A DNA stretch of 64,000 nt from Planococcus sp. APC 4015 (GCA_030407505.1 JASDDH010000007.1:85108-149107); one strand, 5' to 3'; shown: positions 9,401 through 16,573, numbered from the stretch's first letter. The notes: a model not told the origin generated them from the letters alone. Numbers and translations: made by a program.

Positions 9401-10201
9401 GTGGTGACGCTCGTCGTCGAGCACGCCGTCACCCGCGGCAGCGAGTCGCTCATGGTCGTCACCCCCGGCGCCAAGCACGCCGAGCGCATCCGCGCCGCCG
9501 TCGAACGCGCGTTCGCGGGGCGGTCCGACGTCGCCGACTTCGTCTCGCGCGACACCGCCGAGCCTTTCGCCGTACTGACCCTCGAGGAGTCGGTCGCCGA
9601 GAGCCGGGACCGCGTCGTGTTCTCGCTCGGCTACGGCCTCACCAAGCACGGCAGGGTGCTCAGCGACTTCGGCGACCTGTCCACCCCTGACGGGGAGCGC
9701 CTGCTCACCGTCGGGATGACACGCGCCCGTCGCTCGATGGTGATCGTGTCGTCTATCCGGCCGTCGGCGTTCGACGACGGACGCCTCGAGCACGGAGCCG
9801 CGACCCTCATGGGCATCCTGGGCGGCATCGCCGCGCGTGCGCGGGACGCGCGCCTCGAGGACCTGTCCGACCCGCTGACGCTCGCCCTCGCGCGCGAGCT
9901 CCGCAGCCTCGGCGTCGCCGTCGACGTGGACTACCGCGGGCTGCTCCCGCTCGTGGCCCAGTACGGCGGCAAGGCTGTCGTCGCCGAGAGCGACCCCGAG
10001 ACGATCGGCGAATCGCTGCGGGAGTCGCTGCGCCTGCGCCCCCAGATCCTGCGGCGCCTGGGCTGGCACTACGTGCGCGTGCACTCGTTCGACCTGTACA
10101 GCGACCCCGGCGCGGTGGCCTCTCGTATCGCCGCGCTGCTGGGCATCGGGCCCGACGTTTCCCGCGCCGACACCCAGACGCAGCCGATCGATGTCGACTG
10201 A
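6482..10201 (+). CDS. SF1-helicase-fold protein with degenerate ATPase motifs
   Basis: About 1239 aa. The layout follows large superfamily I helicases with a C-terminal endonuclease-like tail: motif I region near residue 310, a long helical insertion (about 400-830), motif II/III (VVIVADAGAL...VVFGDPVTQKP, near 840-870), a SYRAGGEDLAELVN segment, a motif V/VI region with VGMTRARRSM (near 1080), and a C-terminal GWHYVRVHSFDLYSDP segment like the Vsr/DUF559 fold. Walker A reads PGTGGTQT instead of PGTGKTQT and the DEAS box reads ADAG, so ATP hydrolysis is doubtful. Start is uncertain: GTG 6482 has AGGGTGG 5 nt upstream. It is divergent from the Cys-less alkyltransferase and overlaps the 64-aa gene downstream. 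Confidence 0.8.
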   Translation: MWRTDGNAVAGDEIVENAATVTPGDLGLSEPGVSIAHVADPERERIRLEAAELGGRSTLLQYSDADDSGIEITQAHPGSLPQFLTGRSTLLSNLFRDEVALRNARLAAERITAKSVELRATRGLDTVNLAVGLAEWRIGGLVCTAPVLLRPLAIRRHQSDFEVKLHGAFVVNPQLSSVLHTHFGIDVDATALAALAHDGGVFKPQPVIDHLRALTAHVPSFVVKPRLVVSSFGDVGAAMAMDAAELDHPVLNALAGHAADRERLARRSDVPRRANPDERPPASDTLLLDADAEQEGVLARIAAGQSLAVHTLPGTGGTQTVINAVGQLVRDGKRVLVVSARNSTLEGVRHRLAGVGLPGLAVSPRHLQRDLIRAIGRNEKAEQPKVADIDDALVRLRGVLRDYRGAVTTTHPTLGVSTLEILRTLAQLSGQTPAPSTAARFDMGTLQRLAPARREAAAKLAAAARLGEFRFGPDDSPWYGVTFATTESARRAHGLAARLHRHDVPSLLERGYELIAQTRMRPFRTIAELGAYLRLLQGIRDSLDRFSLTVFERPLGELIQAHGSRRDSPEMTSANRRRLKRLSKEYIRPGVHIADMHEALVRIQQQRTEWQKLVDAGVAPEVPLGLGDVQVAWQRVDAELAEIDGILGRSGVDRLSTLPVPVLVRTLAGLAAESAVFDNLVERANLRTELDALGLEPLLTELSVRHVPEAHVGAELEFAWWQSALEHLLRGDRALLGANTAVVDRLERDFRLVDEAHAAASGPLLAAQLATQWRIGIVDESREADALKRSLKEGRVTPAGLFAEAPTLLRTLAPVWLASPYDVPAIPHSFGFDVVIVADAGALCLAEAAPALRRARQIVVFGDPVTQKPTPFAIAATVSPMEEQRQPFDETSLFERLAEIVPVETLTRSYRAGGEDLAELVNDAFYGGEIVSYPWAGSYLGRGSLSVDYVEGGTGAPDPVSGAVESPDAEVRRVVTLVVEHAVTRGSESLMVVTPGAKHAERIRAAVERAFAGRSDVADFVSRDTAEPFAVLTLEESVAESRDRVVFSLGYGLTKHGRVLSDFGDLSTPDGERLLTVGMTRARRSMVIVSSIRPSAFDDGRLEHGAATLMGILGGIAARARDARLEDLSDPLTLALARELRSLGVAVDVDYRGLLPLVAQYGGKAVVAESDPETIGESLRESLRLRPQILRRLGWHYVRVHSFDLYSDPGAVASRIAALLGIGPDVSRADTQTQPIDVD

Positions 10202-10385
10202 GGACTCCCGTCAGCGCATCGTCCGGGTACCCGGCTCTCGGCGGGTCAAGCTCACGCCCGCGCCCGGCACGACGACCGAACCGGTCATGGACGACGAAGA
10301 ACCGGATGCCGCGGCATCCGGTTCTCCGACATTCTCGGGGCCCAACGACGCGCAGCTGCGGCTCGACGTCCCCCCGCACTATTGA
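10191..10385 (+). CDS. small acidic protein coupled to the helicase-like gene
   Basis: A 64-aa protein of unknown function whose ATG lies 11 nt inside the end of the helicase-like gene, so it is probably translationally coupled. It has a basic N-terminal half (RQRIVRVPGSRRVKL), an acidic middle (MDDEEPDAA) and a conserved-looking end, GPNDAQLRLDVPPHY. It contains a perfect 28-bp DNA palindrome (10298-10325), and its stop lies within the first unit of a tandem repeat. No recognised domain. Confidence 0.65.
   Translation: MSTEDSRQRIVRVPGSRRVKLTPAPGTTTEPVMDDEEPDAAASGSPTFSGPNDAQLRLDVPPHY
10298..10325. repeat. perfect 28-bp palindrome inside coding sequence
   Basis: The arm AGAACCGGATGCCG (10298-10311) is followed without spacer by its exact reverse complement (10312-10325). 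It encodes part of the acidic stretch of the 64-aa protein. The core CCGGATGCC/GGCATCCGG recurs in palindromes at 13866-13899 and 25551-25578. Confidence 0.9.
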
Positions 10386-10434
10386 CGCGAGTCGGGTCAA
10401 TGCTGCGAAGCGGCGTTGACGCGGCTCGGGTCAA
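10382..10434. repeat. two 19-bp near-palindromes in tandem, 34-bp period
   Basis: Units 10382-10400 and 10416-10434 differ at two positions. Both begin TTGAC and end GTCAA, and the first matches its own reverse complement at 16 of 19 positions. The 15-bp spacer (TGCTGCGAAGCGGCG) is partly repeated after the second unit (GGCCGCGAAGCG). The array covers the stop of the 64-aa gene and lies between convergent genes. Confidence 0.85.
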
Positions 10435-10469
10435 GATCGAGTAGGCCGCGAAGCGCCCGTATCGAGATC

Positions 10470-10922
10470 TCAGGAAGGGCGCGGTCCTTCACCGGCCGCC
10501 GGCGTGGTCGAGACGCTGACACCGGTCTGCTTCTCGAGCAGGTCGCGGATCTGGATGAGGAGCTCGGTCTCTGTCGGACCGGTGACCTCTTCTTCGACGC
10601 CGGCCTTGACGGCCTGGAGCTCTTTCCACTTGTTCATCGGGAAGACGAACACGAAGTAGACGACGATCGCCACGGCGAGGAAGCCGATGATCGCGGTGAT
10701 CAGATCGCCGATCGGGAACGTCACCGTGCCGCCGTAGAGATCGGGCACGGGGAAGCCGATGGCGCCGTTGGCGTCCGGCTTCCAGAAGATCGAGATCAGC
10801 GGCGTGATGATGCTGGCGACGATCGAGTTGACGACCGCGGTGAACGCGGCGCCGATGACGACAGCGACCGCGAGGTCGATGACGTTGCCCCGCATGATGA
10901 AATCTTTGAAGCCCTTGATCAC
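10470..10922 (-). CDS. mscL: large-conductance mechanosensitive channel
   Basis: A 150-aa MscL, the pentameric emergency valve opened by membrane tension on hypo-osmotic shock. Seen: an amphipathic N-terminal helix (VIKGFKDFIMRGN), glycine-rich TM1 (LAVAVVIGAAFTAVVNSI), a periplasmic loop, TM2 (about 75-98) and a charged C-terminal helix (ELLIQIRDLLEKQ). I start it at GTG 10920-10922, where the family alignment begins and a GAGGGGGG ribosome site lies upstream. The gene is convergent with the helicase operon. Confidence 0.93.
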   Translation of the reverse strand: MIKGFKDFIMRGNVIDLAVAVVIGAAFTAVVNSIVASIITPLISIFWKPDANGAIGFPVPDLYGGTVTFPIGDLITAIIGFLAVAIVVYFVFVFPMNKWKELQAVKAGVEEEVTGPTETELLIQIRDLLEKQTGVSVSTTPAAGEGPRPS

Positions 10923-10959
10923 GAGCGTTCCCCCCTCAGGGTCTTCGGCCGGGGCCGAT

Positions 10960-11238
10960 TCACGAACCCGACGGTGCGGGCGAGGACTTCGCCTCTGGCT
11001 TCGATGATGCCGAAGATGTCGGCGTGCTGCCACCCGACGACGACGAGTCGCCGGCGGTCGCAGCCCGGGAATCGTTGCGATAGAACCCCGAGCCGTTGAA
11101 GGTCACGCCGATCGAGCCGTACTCCTTGCGCAGGGCGCCTCCACATTCGGGGCACTCGGTGAGGGTCGGGTCGGCGAACGACTGCACCGCGTCGAAACGG
11201 TGGCCGCACTGCCTGCAGGCATAGGCGTAGGTAGGCAT
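10960..11238 (-). CDS. FmdB-family zinc-ribbon protein
   Basis: A 92-aa protein with two zinc-binding CxxC knuckles, CRQCG (residues 8-12) and CPECGG (29-34), in the usual FmdB setting MPTYAYACRQCGHRFD. A low-complexity Ser/Thr/Gly tail follows (about 60-92). Function unknown; the family is a putative regulator. It starts at ATG 11238, 20 nt after the cyclo-ligase gene, and precedes mscL with the same orientation. Confidence 0.88.
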   Translation of the reverse strand: MPTYAYACRQCGHRFDAVQSFADPTLTECPECGGALRKEYGSIGVTFNGSGFYRNDSRAATAGDSSSSGGSTPTSSASSKPEAKSSPAPSGS

Positions 11239-11258
11239 GGAGGGGCTCTCGCGTCGGG

Positions 11259-11855
11259 TCAGTGCCGCGTGCGCGACAGGGTCAGGGTGCGGGTCGGTGT
11301 GACGACGCCGGTGACGGGCTGATCGAGCTCGTCGAAGGGGACCTCGTCGAGGATCTCGGAATCGAAGACCACCGCGTACACCGGTGGACAGCCTTCCATC
11401 GACCCGATCGTCTTGTCGAAGTAGCCGCGGCCCCAGCCGAGCCGCATGCCGTCTTTCGCGACGGCGGCCGCCGGGATCACGAGCAGGTCGACGTCGTTGA
11501 CGGCGATCGGGCCGAGCACTTCGCCCACCGGCTCGGGCATGCCGAAAAGCCCTTCCGAGACGCCCAGGTCGGGGGTGGCGACGGCCCAGTCGAGCAGGCC
11601 GTCGGCGCGGGTGATCGGAAGCAGGACCCGGATGCCGCGCGCCACGGCTGCGTCCACGAAGGCGCGCGTGCCGGGTTCGGTGGTGGTCGACAGGAAGCAC
11701 GACATCGACCGCGCACCGAGGGTGTCGACCAGCGCGTCGAGCTGCTCGGTCACACCGCGTGCCGCGGCATCCCGTGCATTGTCGGACAGCAGCTGCCGCC
11801 GTTCCCGCAGATCGGCACGCAGGGCGCGCTTGGCTGCGGGGACGGGATCGGACAT
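11259..11855 (-). CDS. 5-formyltetrahydrofolate cyclo-ligase
   Basis: A 198-aa MTHFS-family enzyme converting 5-formyl-THF and ATP to 5,10-methenyl-THF. Seen: N-terminal KRALRADLRERR helix, the substrate-pocket region around LPITRADG, the DLLVIPAAAVAKDGMRLGWGRGYFDK signature (about 121-147, nucleotide/folate-binding GxGxGYYD-like motif), and a C-terminal strand with TPTRTLTL. It lies in a conserved-looking block cyclo-ligase/FmdB/mscL, divergent from galU. Confidence 0.92.
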   Translation of the reverse strand: MSDPVPAAKRALRADLRERRQLLSDNARDAAARGVTEQLDALVDTLGARSMSCFLSTTTEPGTRAFVDAAVARGIRVLLPITRADGLLDWAVATPDLGVSEGLFGMPEPVGEVLGPIAVNDVDLLVIPAAAVAKDGMRLGWGRGYFDKTIGSMEGCPPVYAVVFDSEILDEVPFDELDQPVTGVVTPTRTLTLSRTRH

Positions 11856-11930
11856 GCGTCGATTCTAGGCGCGTATACCCTGCGCGGGTGTCGAGGCGCA
11901 ACGCGTAACGAGCCCGTCACAGGCCGCCGG

Positions 11931-11936
11931 TAGAGT
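11931..11936 (+). promoter_or_regulatory. -10 box of leaderless galU
   Basis: TAGAGT lies 7 nt upstream of the galU ATG and there is no ribosome site between, which fits a transcript that starts at or near the A of the ATG. Confidence 0.55.
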
Positions 11937-11943
11937 GTGGGCC

Positions 11944-12831
11944 ATGTCGCACAAGCCCTTCAAAGCCGTCATTCCCGCTGCAGGTCTCGGCACACGGTTC
12001 CTGCCCGCCACGAAGGCGATGCCGAAGGAGATGCTGCCGGTGGTCGACAAGCCGGCCATCCAGTACGTCGTCGAAGAGGCCACGACTGCCGGCATCCGCG
12101 ACATCCTCATCATCATCGGGCGCAACAAGAACGCCCTCTCGAACCACTTCGACTCGGTGCCCGAGCTCGAGACCAACCTGCGCAACAAGGGCGACCAGGA
12201 TCGCCTGGCCAAGGTGCAGGAGTCGAGTGATCTGGCCGACATCCACTTCGTGCGCCAGGGCGAGCCCAAGGGCCTCGGTCACGCGGTTCTGCGGGCGCGC
12301 GCGCACGTCGGCGACCACCCGTTCGCGGTGCTGCTGGGCGATGACCTCATCGACGAACGCGACGAGCTGCTCACCACGATGCTCGCCGAGCACACGCGCA
12401 CCGGTGCGGCCATCGTCGCGCTGATGGAGGTCGATCCGGATTCGATCCACCTCTACGGTGCCGCGGCTGTCGAAGGCGAAGCGACCGACGGGATCGTCCG
12501 GGTCACCGGCCTCGTCGAGAAGCCGCAGAAAGAAGACGCCCCGTCGTTCTACGCCGTGATCGGGCGCTACGTCCTCGCCCCGAGCGTGTTCGACATCCTC
12601 GAGCGCACCGAGCCCGGCAAGGGCGGCGAGATCCAGCTCACCGACGCCCTTCAGGAGCTCGCGGCCGATCCCGACGGACCCGGCGTGTACGGCGTCGTTT
12701 TCGGGGGTCGCCGCTACGACACCGGCGATAGGGTGGACTACATCAAGGCCATCGTTCAGCTTGCGGCGGATCGTGACGATCTCGGCCCCGAGCTGCGACC
12801 CTGGTTCAAGGAGTTCGCGGCGACTCTCTGA
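11944..12831 (+). CDS. galU: UTP-glucose-1-phosphate uridylyltransferase
   Basis: A 295-aa GalU making UDP-glucose from glucose-1-phosphate and UTP, feeding cell-wall glycan, trehalose and UDP-galactose synthesis. The nucleotide-binding AAGLGTRFLPATKAMPKEM (about 11-29), VDKPAIQYVVEEA, the LGDD metal site, the VEKPQKEDAPS loop and the C-terminal GRRYDTGD motif are all as in the family. The start ATG 11944 gives a normal N-terminus. UDP-glucose made here could supply UDP-galactose for the mutase at 56.6 kb. Confidence 0.95.
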   Translation: MSHKPFKAVIPAAGLGTRFLPATKAMPKEMLPVVDKPAIQYVVEEATTAGIRDILIIIGRNKNALSNHFDSVPELETNLRNKGDQDRLAKVQESSDLADIHFVRQGEPKGLGHAVLRARAHVGDHPFAVLLGDDLIDERDELLTTMLAEHTRTGAAIVALMEVDPDSIHLYGAAAVEGEATDGIVRVTGLVEKPQKEDAPSFYAVIGRYVLAPSVFDILERTEPGKGGEIQLTDALQELAADPDGPGVYGVVFGGRRYDTGDRVDYIKAIVQLAADRDDLGPELRPWFKEFAATL

Positions 12832-12856
12832 TCGCCGCCCGCAACGAGGGGGTCGC

Positions 12857-13486
12857 ATGGAACTCACGACTCCGCGTCGCCACGGGCCGATCTCGTTGCG
12901 TCTGGTCAAGCAGCGCGACGCACGCGCGCTGCAGAACGAACTCCTGTCGAATCGGTCCTGGCTACGCCGGTGGGAGGCCACCAACCCCGACGGCGCCGTC
13001 TCGTTCGACATGCGCCTGGGCATCCGTCGTCTGCTGCAGCAGTATCGCGACGGCGCGGGGGTTCCGTTCGTCATGGAGTACGACGGCGAGATCGCCGGCC
13101 AGCTGAACGTCTGGGGCATCGCGCGCGGATCACTCGCGTCGGCCACGATCGGGTACTGGGTGAGCGAGCGCTACGCCGGCCGGGCGATCACGCCGACCGC
13201 CGTCGCGATGGCGACCGACATCTGCTTCACCGAGCTGCGCATCCACCGTATGGAGATCTGCATCCGTCCGGAGAACCTCGCCAGCCTGCGCGTGGTCGAG
13301 AAGCTCGGCTTCCGCTACGAGGGGTTGCGACGGCGCTACATCCACATCGACGGAGACTGGCGCGACCACTACGCCTTCGCCCTGGTGCGCGAGGAAGTGC
13401 CCGAGGGTGTCCTGCAGCGCTGGGTCGAGGGTCGCGCGCCGCAGGATGCCGCAACTGTGCCTCCGGCCGACCGGCTGCACGCATAG
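12857..13486 (+). CDS. RimJ/RimL-like GNAT N-acetyltransferase
   Basis: A 209-aa GNAT acetyltransferase of the RimJ type (protein N-terminal or ribosomal-protein acetylation). Seen: the acetyl-CoA region after the YWVSERYAGRAITP segment (motif A, about 97-120), the IHRMEICIRPENLASLRVVEKLGF motif B (about 132-155), and the YRHVDGDWRDHYAFAL-like C-terminal strand. I start it at ATG 12857, which has GAGGGGGT upstream. It follows galU by 25 nt. Confidence 0.88.
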   Translation: MELTTPRRHGPISLRLVKQRDARALQNELLSNRSWLRRWEATNPDGAVSFDMRLGIRRLLQQYRDGAGVPFVMEYDGEIAGQLNVWGIARGSLASATIGYWVSERYAGRAITPTAVAMATDICFTELRIHRMEICIRPENLASLRVVEKLGFRYEGLRRRYIHIDGDWRDHYAFALVREEVPEGVLQRWVEGRAPQDAATVPPADRLHA

Positions 13487-13573
13487 GGCTGTCGGTCCGG
13501 GGCGGTTTCGGTCGCTCCGGCCCCGGGCCCGACTCGGGCTTCGGGGCGCGACACGGCTCCGGCTCCGGCTCGT

Positions 13574-13819
13574 CGCGCCCGTCGACATCGTGCGGTCTCG
13601 CCGGGGCCGCATGCCGTCGACGCGAACGACGGGCGGTTTCGGCAAGTGCGTGCGGTCTTGACGAGCCGGGGGCGACTCGGGTTCGGGTACGGGCCCGAGT
13701 CCGGCACCCGGCTCGCCGCGCCCGTCGACATCGCGCGGTCTCGCCGAGGCCGCATGTCGTCGACGCGAACGACGGGCGGTCTCGGCGAGTGCGTGCGGTC
13801 TCGACGAGCCGGGGGCGAC
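13574..13819. repeat. two ~103-bp direct repeats, 143-bp period, in a gene-free gap
   Basis: Copies at 13574-13676 and 13717-13819 are highly similar (a few substitutions), each running from GCGCCCGTCGACATCG to GACGAGCCGGGGGCGAC and containing GCGAACGACGGGCGGT and GTGCGTGCGGTCT. The stretch before each copy is also loosely alike. The gap 13487-13913 holds no credible gene: open frames here are low-complexity Arg/Ala/Pro. The sequence is G/C-extreme and looks like an interspersed intergenic element. No transposase or target-site duplication is visible. Confidence 0.8.
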
Positions 13820-13865
13820 GGCGAAGTCCGAACCTGAACTCGAACGTGAAGGTTTTGCGGGACAC

Positions 13866-13906
13866 GCGACCGGATGCCGGGGGTGCGGCATCCGGTCGCA
13901 TACCGT
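13866..13906 (+). promoter_or_regulatory. 14-bp-arm palindrome abutting a -10 box
   Basis: Arms 13866-13879 (GCGACCGGATGCCG) and 13886-13899 are exact reverse complements with a 6-nt spacer. TACCGT (13901-13906) lies 7 nt before the next ATG and may be the -10 box of a leaderless gene, which would put the palindrome over the -35 region. It could be an operator, or a terminator for the acetyltransferase gene; no T-tract follows. Confidence 0.6.
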
Positions 13907-13913
13907 GGCGTGC

Positions 13914-14801
13914 ATGGGTGGACAGGTATGGGGCGGCGGAGTGATCGTGCTGGTCGCGGCACTGCTGTGGCTCGTTTATCTGCTGCCGTCGTGGCACAGC
14001 CGCCGGCAGTACGACGCGTCGGAGCGCAACGCCGTGCGTCTCAACCAGGCGCTGCGGGTGCTCGCCGAGACGAGCGAGACCCCCCAGGAGGTGACGCTCG
14101 AGCTCACCGCCCGCACCGCGATGGCGCAGCAGAAGCTCGCGCGCCGGGCCCTCGCCGAGCGCGAACACGCTGCCCTCGAAGCCGCGCGCATCGACCTCGA
14201 GCGCGCACGCGATGAGCGCGCGGCTGCTCGATTCAGTCCCGAAGCGCGCAAGGCGCGGGCTCGTCGTGCCGTGCGCATCACGGCCATGCTGATCGGCCTG
14301 GCCGGCATCGCGCTCGCCGGATGGGGCGCATGGCTGGTCGTCTCGACCGGCTCGCAGGTGCTGCTGTGGACCGGCGTCGGAGTCGGTGTGCTCGCCGGGG
14401 CGACCCTGCAGCGCATGGCCCGCGTCGGCGCGCGAGCCGTCGCCGCCCCGGCCGCTCGTGCCCAGACGCGCGTCGAGCCGGTCGTGCAGGACGTCGAACT
14501 CGAACAGCAGCCGCGACGCGTGTGGGCTCCGCGCGAGCTGCCCAGGCCCTTGACGGCGTCGGCCGGCTCACGCGCCGCTGCCGTGCTCGATGCCGCCGAA
14601 GCCCGCGAGGCTCTGCGCCAGGCCGCCGTCGACGAGACGATGCGTCAGCGTGCCGAAGAGAGTCGTCCGCCGTCGATCGACACCGCCCGCCCCGCCGCTC
14701 GCACCGCCTCGGGCGAGTTCTCACGCCTGGGCTACGTCGACGATGCCGAGATCGAAGCGCACGTGCGCGATCTGCTGATGCGCCGCGCATCGGGACAGTA
14801 G
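13914..14801 (+). CDS. membrane protein of unknown function with coiled-coil segment
   Basis: A 295-aa protein: one N-terminal membrane helix (about 7-26), a long charged helical region rich in Ala/Glu/Arg (about 35-115, probable coiled coil), two adjacent membrane helices (about 120-165) and a disordered C-terminal part with a final conserved-looking YVDDAEIEAHVRDLLMRR. I recall proteins like this being labelled 'large exoprotein' in Microbacteriaceae beside galU and a GNAT, but no function is established. ATG 13914 has no ribosome site and a TACCGT 7 nt upstream, so it is probably leaderless. Confidence 0.75.
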   Translation: MGGQVWGGGVIVLVAALLWLVYLLPSWHSRRQYDASERNAVRLNQALRVLAETSETPQEVTLELTARTAMAQQKLARRALAEREHAALEAARIDLERARDERAAARFSPEARKARARRAVRITAMLIGLAGIALAGWGAWLVVSTGSQVLLWTGVGVGVLAGATLQRMARVGARAVAAPAARAQTRVEPVVQDVELEQQPRRVWAPRELPRPLTASAGSRAAAVLDAAEAREALRQAAVDETMRQRAEESRPPSIDTARPAARTASGEFSRLGYVDDAEIEAHVRDLLMRRASGQ

Positions 14802-14855
14802 TCCGACCGCGATTCGAGGGGCTCCGGAGGGCGTGATAACCTAACGGAGGTTCTT

Positions 14856-14931
14856 GGGCCTATGGCGCAGTTGGTAGCGCGCCTCGTTCGCATCGAGGAG
14901 GTCAGGGGTTCAAATCCCCTTAGGTCCACCA
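14856..14931 (+). tRNA. tRNA-Ala (anticodon CGC)
   Basis: A 76-nt cloverleaf with encoded CCA. The acceptor GGGCCTA pairs with TAGGTCC (one G-T), the anticodon stem CCTCG/CGAGG encloses loop TTCGCAT, and the T arm AGGGG-TTCAAAT-CCCCT is canonical. Anticodon CGC reads GCG alanine codons. TAACCT at 14837-14842 is a reasonable -10 box about 13 nt upstream of the mature end. Confidence 0.96.
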
Positions 14932-14934
14932 ACG

Positions 14935-14959
14935 AAAACCCCCGCTCAGCGGGGGTTTT
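14935..14959. terminator. intrinsic terminator after tRNA-Ala
   Basis: AAAACCCCCGC-TCA-GCGGGGGTTTT is a perfect 11-bp-arm hairpin with T/A tails on both sides. It ends the tRNA transcript and, in the other direction, the metal ABC operon. Confidence 0.92.
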
Positions 14960-14981
14960 CTTCGTCTCCGGATGCCGGGCC

Positions 14982-15842
14982 TCACGCCGGCCGGTGGCTG
15001 CGGGCCCGCAGTCGGGCGCCGATCAGTCCGTGTCGGGGGCTGAAGAGGTAGACGAGGGCGAACACCGCACCCTGCACGAGCACCACGAGACCGCCGGAGG
15101 CGGCATCCAGCCAGTAGCTCAGGTAGATGCCGACGACCGAGCTCGCCGCCGACAGCGACGGAGCGATCACGAGCATGCGGCCGAACCGGTCGGTGAGCAG
15201 ATAGGCCGTCGCCCCCGGGATGATCAGCATCGCCACGACGAGGATGACGCCGACCACCTGCAGGGCGACGACGGACGTCAGCGCGATCAGGCCGAGCAGC
15301 AGGGCGCCGAGCAGCTTCGGGTTCAGACCGATCGCGTGCGCGTGGGTGGCGTCGAACGCATACAGGGTCAGGTCGCGGCGCTTGAGCACCAGAACCGCGA
15401 ACGCGATGGCGGCGAGGATCGCGATCTGGATCAGGTCGCCCGTGGACACACCGAGGATGTTCCCGAAGATGATGTGGTTCAGGTCGGTCTGACTCGGGGT
15501 CACCGAGATGAGCACCAACCCCAGAGCGAAGAGCGTCGTGAAGACGATGCCGATCGCGGCATCCTCCTTCACCCTGCTCGTGCCACGGATCGCCCCGATC
15601 AGCGCGACGGCGAGGAACCCGAAGACCAGGGCGCCGAGCGCGAACGGTGCGCCGAGCACGTACGCGATCACCACGCCGGGCAGCACCGCATGCGAGACGG
15701 CGTCGCCCATCAGCGACCAGCCGATGAGCACGAGCCAGCACGAGAGCACGGCGCACACGATCGCGGCGATCACGGTCGTGACGAGGGCTCGCACCATGAA
15801 CTCGTACTGCAGAGGCTCGAGGAGGAGGTCGAGGAGGCTCAT
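14982..15842 (-). CDS. metal ABC importer permease (ZnuB/MntB family)
   Basis: A 286-aa ABC-3 family permease with about eight membrane helices. The segment DAVSHAVLPGVVIAYVLG (about 45-62) is the family signature, and TATHAHAIGLNP in the third quarter is the coupling region to the ATPase. The start ATG overlaps the ATPase stop (ATGA). It is the last gene of the three-gene importer and ends before the shared terminator. Metal type is judged from the binding protein. Confidence 0.92.
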   Translation of the reverse strand: MSLLDLLLEPLQYEFMVRALVTTVIAAIVCAVLSCWLVLIGWSLMGDAVSHAVLPGVVIAYVLGAPFALGALVFGFLAVALIGAIRGTSRVKEDAAIGIVFTTLFALGLVLISVTPSQTDLNHIIFGNILGVSTGDLIQIAILAAIAFAVLVLKRRDLTLYAFDATHAHAIGLNPKLLGALLLGLIALTSVVALQVVGVILVVAMLIIPGATAYLLTDRFGRMLVIAPSLSAASSVVGIYLSYWLDAASGGLVVLVQGAVFALVYLFSPRHGLIGARLRARSHRPA

Positions 15843-16573
15843 GCGCCGTCGTCCGTCACGTCGGCGCCGAACGCGAGGGCGAGGTTCGCCGGGGAGAGCA
15901 CGTGCGCGACGGTGCCCTGGGCGAGCACGCGCCGCTGCAGCAGGATCGCCTCGTCCGCCAGCCGGGGGAGCTCGTGCAGGTCGTGGGTCGAGACGAGCAC
16001 CGTGCGGCCTTCGCCGGCGAGCTCGCGCAGCAGCCGACGGATGAGCGCCTCGGAGGGCTTGTCGACGCCGGCGAACGGCTCGTCCAGCAGCAGGATGCCG
16101 GCATCCTGCGCGATGCCGCGTGCCACGAACGCGCGCTTGCGCTGCCCGCCCGAGAGCTGTCCGATCTGGCGGTGTGCGAGCTCGGTGAGGTCGACGCGCG
16201 CGAGGGCGGCGGCGACGGCATCCCGATCTGCCCTCCTCGGACGCCGCGTGAACCCGAGGTGGCCGTAGCGGCCCATCATGACGACGTCGTGCACCGACAC
16301 CGGGAACGCCCAGTCGACGTCTTCGGCCTGCGGCACGTAGGCGAGGACGCCGCGCCTCCTCGCGGCGTCGGGAACGGCACCATCGAGACGCACCGTGCCG
16401 CGGTCGGGGCGCACGATGCCCATGATCGCCTTGAACAGGGTCGACTTGCCCGAGCCGTTCGTGCCGATGAGCCCGGTGACCCGGCCGGCGGCGACGTCGA
16501 GCGTGACATCGTCGAGCGCGGCGATGTCGCCGTAGCGAACCGAGACGTCGCGCACCTCGATCGAGGCGGTCAC
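15839..16573 (-). CDS. metal ABC importer ATPase (ZnuC/MntA family)
   Basis: A 244-aa ABC ATPase: Walker A GTNGSGKST (about 38-46), Q-loop in VPQAEDVDWAF (typical of metal importers), signature LSGGQRKRAFVARG (about 145-158), Walker B ILLLDEPFAGVD and the switch histidine in STHD. GTG at 16571-16573 overlaps the binding-protein stop as GTGA. A longer open frame upstream only reads through the binding-protein gene in another frame. The coding sequence contains a perfect 20-bp palindrome (16090-16109). Confidence 0.93.
   Translation of the reverse strand: MTASIEVRDVSVRYGDIAALDDVTLDVAAGRVTGLIGTNGSGKSTLFKAIMGIVRPDRGTVRLDGAVPDAARRRGVLAYVPQAEDVDWAFPVSVHDVVMMGRYGHLGFTRRPRRADRDAVAAALARVDLTELAHRQIGQLSGGQRKRAFVARGIAQDAGILLLDEPFAGVDKPSEALIRRLLRELAGEGRTVLVSTHDLHELPRLADEAILLQRRVLAQGTVAHVLSPANLALAFGADVTDDGA
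16090..16109. repeat. perfect 20-bp palindrome inside the ATPase gene
   Basis: GCAGGATGCC is followed directly by GGCATCCTGC. It shares the GGATGCC/GGCATCC core with palindromes at 3002-3015, 10298-10325, 13866-13899 and 25551-25578. Confidence 0.85.

Noticed and set aside
13487..13913. Possible proteins in the repeat-bearing gap
   Set aside because: Both strands give only low-complexity Arg/Pro/Ala frames with no start site support and no family resemblance.
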